Shown: in pieces, positions 62,833 to 64,000 of the stretch | Position numbering within the stretch: position 1 is the first letter of the stretch | How the letters are laid out: each line of letters starts with the position of its first letter | From: Companilactobacillus jidongensis | Lineage (GTDB): Bacteria > Bacillota > Bacilli > Lactobacillales > Lactobacillaceae | DNA length: 64,000 nt | NCBI RefSeq assembly: GCF_003946575.1 | Contig: NZ_RHOP01000005.1 | Coordinates: 124,001-188,000, forward strand | Direction: 5' to 3' | Notes under the pieces: generated by a model | The model's input: only the letters and a program-made list of their open reading frames with translations | What the model was told of the DNA's origin: nothing | Databases searched by the model: none | Made by a program: the position numbers and the translations under genes

Positions 62833-64000
62833 GTGCAAAACATAAATAATTCATCCGATTCTGCTTTAACTGACTTTTGGGATTATTTAACTGAAAAACT
62901 CAAAAAAAGTTTAACCTCAGTCAGCTACACAACTTGGGTCGGAAGCGCCAAACCTTTGTACATCAAAGGAAACGACATATATATCACTGTTCCAACTGAA
63001 CTTCACAAAGATTATTGGGAACGTCATTATGCCGAAGATATTGCTATTTATTCTTATGAATTCAACGGTGTTGAACTCAATCCGATCATCGAAACAGAGG
63101 ATGAACATGCTAAAAGTGAAAAACCTCTGGAAAAAGCTCCCAAAGAAACTGAAACAAATCAAAAAAATGAGGGTCATGTTTTCCATAACTCTCACTTAAA
63201 TCCTAAATATACTTTTGATTCTTTCATTACCGGATCCGGTAACCAGATGGCACATGCTGCAGCCCTAGCAGTGGCTGAAGAACCCGGAGTTATTTATAAT
63301 CCACTTTTTATTTACGGTGGCGTGGGATTAGGTAAGACCCACTTGATGCAAGCTATTGGACATCAAATGATCAAAATCGATCCCGGTGCCAAAGTAAAAT
63401 ACGTTACTAGTGAAACTTTCGCTAATGACTTCATCAACTCGATCCAAACCAGAACTCAAGATGATTTCCGTCAGGAATATCGAAACGTTGATCTTCTACT
63501 AATAGATGATATTCAATTCTTCGCTGAAAAAGAGGGGACTCAAGAAGAGTTTTTCCACACCTTCAATGAATTACATGACAATGGCAAACAAATCGTTATG
63601 ACTTCTGATCGTCTGCCAAATGAAATTCCCAAATTACAAGAAAGACTAGTCTCCCGTTTCAAATGGGGCCTATCTGTTGATATAACCGCACCGGATCTGG
63701 AAACTAGAATTGCTATTTTACGAAATAAAGCTGAAGCTGAAAAACTGGAAATTCCTAATGACACTTTGTCATATATTGCCGAACAAGTCGATACTAACGT
63801 CCGTGAACTAGAAGGCGCCTTAATTCGTGTTCAAGCTTACTCAACTCTCGAAAACGCGGATATAACTAAATCAGTCGCTGCGGATGCTTTGAAACTCTTT
63901 AAATTATCAAAAGAAAAAAAGGGACTTTCAATTGCTAACATCCAAAATAAAGTCGCCAAATATTATCATGTCTCTATTAATGACTTAAAAGGTAAAAAGC
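62833..64000 (+). CDS. dnaA: Chromosomal replication initiator DnaA, 3' end missing
   Basis: 389 codons of the initiator are present. The N-terminal oligomerisation domain (FWDYLTEKLKKSLTSVSYTTWVG), a short linker, then the AAA+ domain with Walker A (GGVGLGKTH, from residue 162), Walker B (LLLIDDIQFF) and sensor regions (ERLVSRFKWGLSVDI). The C-terminal DNA-binding domain begins at the edge. The start is GTG, with GGGGGGAAA upstream. Confidence 0.97.
   Translation, partial: MQNINNSSDSALTDFWDYLTEKLKKSLTSVSYTTWVGSAKPLYIKGNDIYITVPTELHKDYWERHYAEDIAIYSYEFNGVELNPIIETEDEHAKSEKPLEKAPKETETNQKNEGHVFHNSHLNPKYTFDSFITGSGNQMAHAAALAVAEEPGVIYNPLFIYGGVGLGKTHLMQAIGHQMIKIDPGAKVKYVTSETFANDFINSIQTRTQDDFRQEYRNVDLLLIDDIQFFAEKEGTQEEFFHTFNELHDNGKQIVMTSDRLPNEIPKLQERLVSRFKWGLSVDITAPDLETRIAILRNKAEAEKLEIPNDTLSYIAEQVDTNVRELEGALIRVQAYSTLENADITKSVAADALKLFKLSKEKKGLSIANIQNKVAKYYHVSINDLKGKK

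Overview
The window is a stretch of low-GC chromosome from a lactic acid bacterium of the Lactobacillaceae. The AT-rich coding, the typical Gram-positive ribosome binding sites, the gene content (PepC, DUF1129, DUF951, DUF975, Kup, CydABCD without a visible menaquinone pathway) and the rpmH-oriC-dnaA arrangement at the right edge all point there. A Companilactobacillus-like genus is plausible but is a guess. The right end is the replication origin: dnaA runs off the window, preceded by about 550 bp of DnaA boxes and AT-rich DNA, and by rpmH-rnpA-yidC-mnmE-mnmG transcribed away from it.

Left to right: (1) 1-2.7 kb, a D-alanyl-D-alanine carboxypeptidase behind a two-component system. (2) 3.3-6.4 kb, a small amino-acid island with an APC antiporter, a dimethylargininase-type hydrolase and a divergent GntR regulator. 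(3) 6.4-11 kb, the chromosome-segregation operon rsmG-parA-parB-DUF951-ychF-DUF1129. (4) 11-23 kb, mixed housekeeping genes: ElaA-type acetyltransferase, a lone EAL protein, PepC, GatD without MurT, an ECF S component, a Crp-like regulator, ProC, a MerR/TipAS-GNAT operon and a PdxK/ThiD kinase. (5) 23-24 kb, a membrane protein with a very long Q/N-rich tail. (6) 24-40 kb, a respiratory region: cydABCD, a polyprenyl diphosphate synthase, MenA and, further on, NDH-2; acetate kinase, a coiled-coil protein, a GT2 glycosyltransferase and a TetR-Na+/H+ antiporter pair are interspersed. (7) 40-43.7 kb, DUF1003, Kup and a nicotinamidase-like hydrolase.

(8) 43.8-50.65 kb holds a complete type II-A CRISPR-Cas locus: cas9 (1355 aa, all catalytic residues present), a tracrRNA encoded antisense between cas9 and cas1 with its own promoter and terminator, cas1, cas2, csn2, then 10 repeats and 9 spacers of exactly 30 bp, closed by a terminator. 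(9) 50.7-57.2 kb: an alpha/beta hydrolase lacking its nucleophile serine, nagB with a NagR-type operator, an APC permease, a Gfo/Idh oxidoreductase flanked by two identical 30-bp copies of a parS-like element, small membrane and DUF1801 genes, and a TetR regulator with a perfect operator in front of a frameshifted flavodoxin-like oxidoreductase. (10) 57.3-64 kb, the origin region.

Functional links: NDH-2 feeds electrons to menaquinone (MenA and the polyprenyl synthase need imported or otherwise made DHNA) and then to cytochrome bd (CydAB, assembled with CydDC). ParA/ParB would act on the parS-like sites about 8-9 kb from dnaA. The CRISPR locus appears complete and functional by sequence. I saw no tRNA, rRNA, insertion sequence or prophage.
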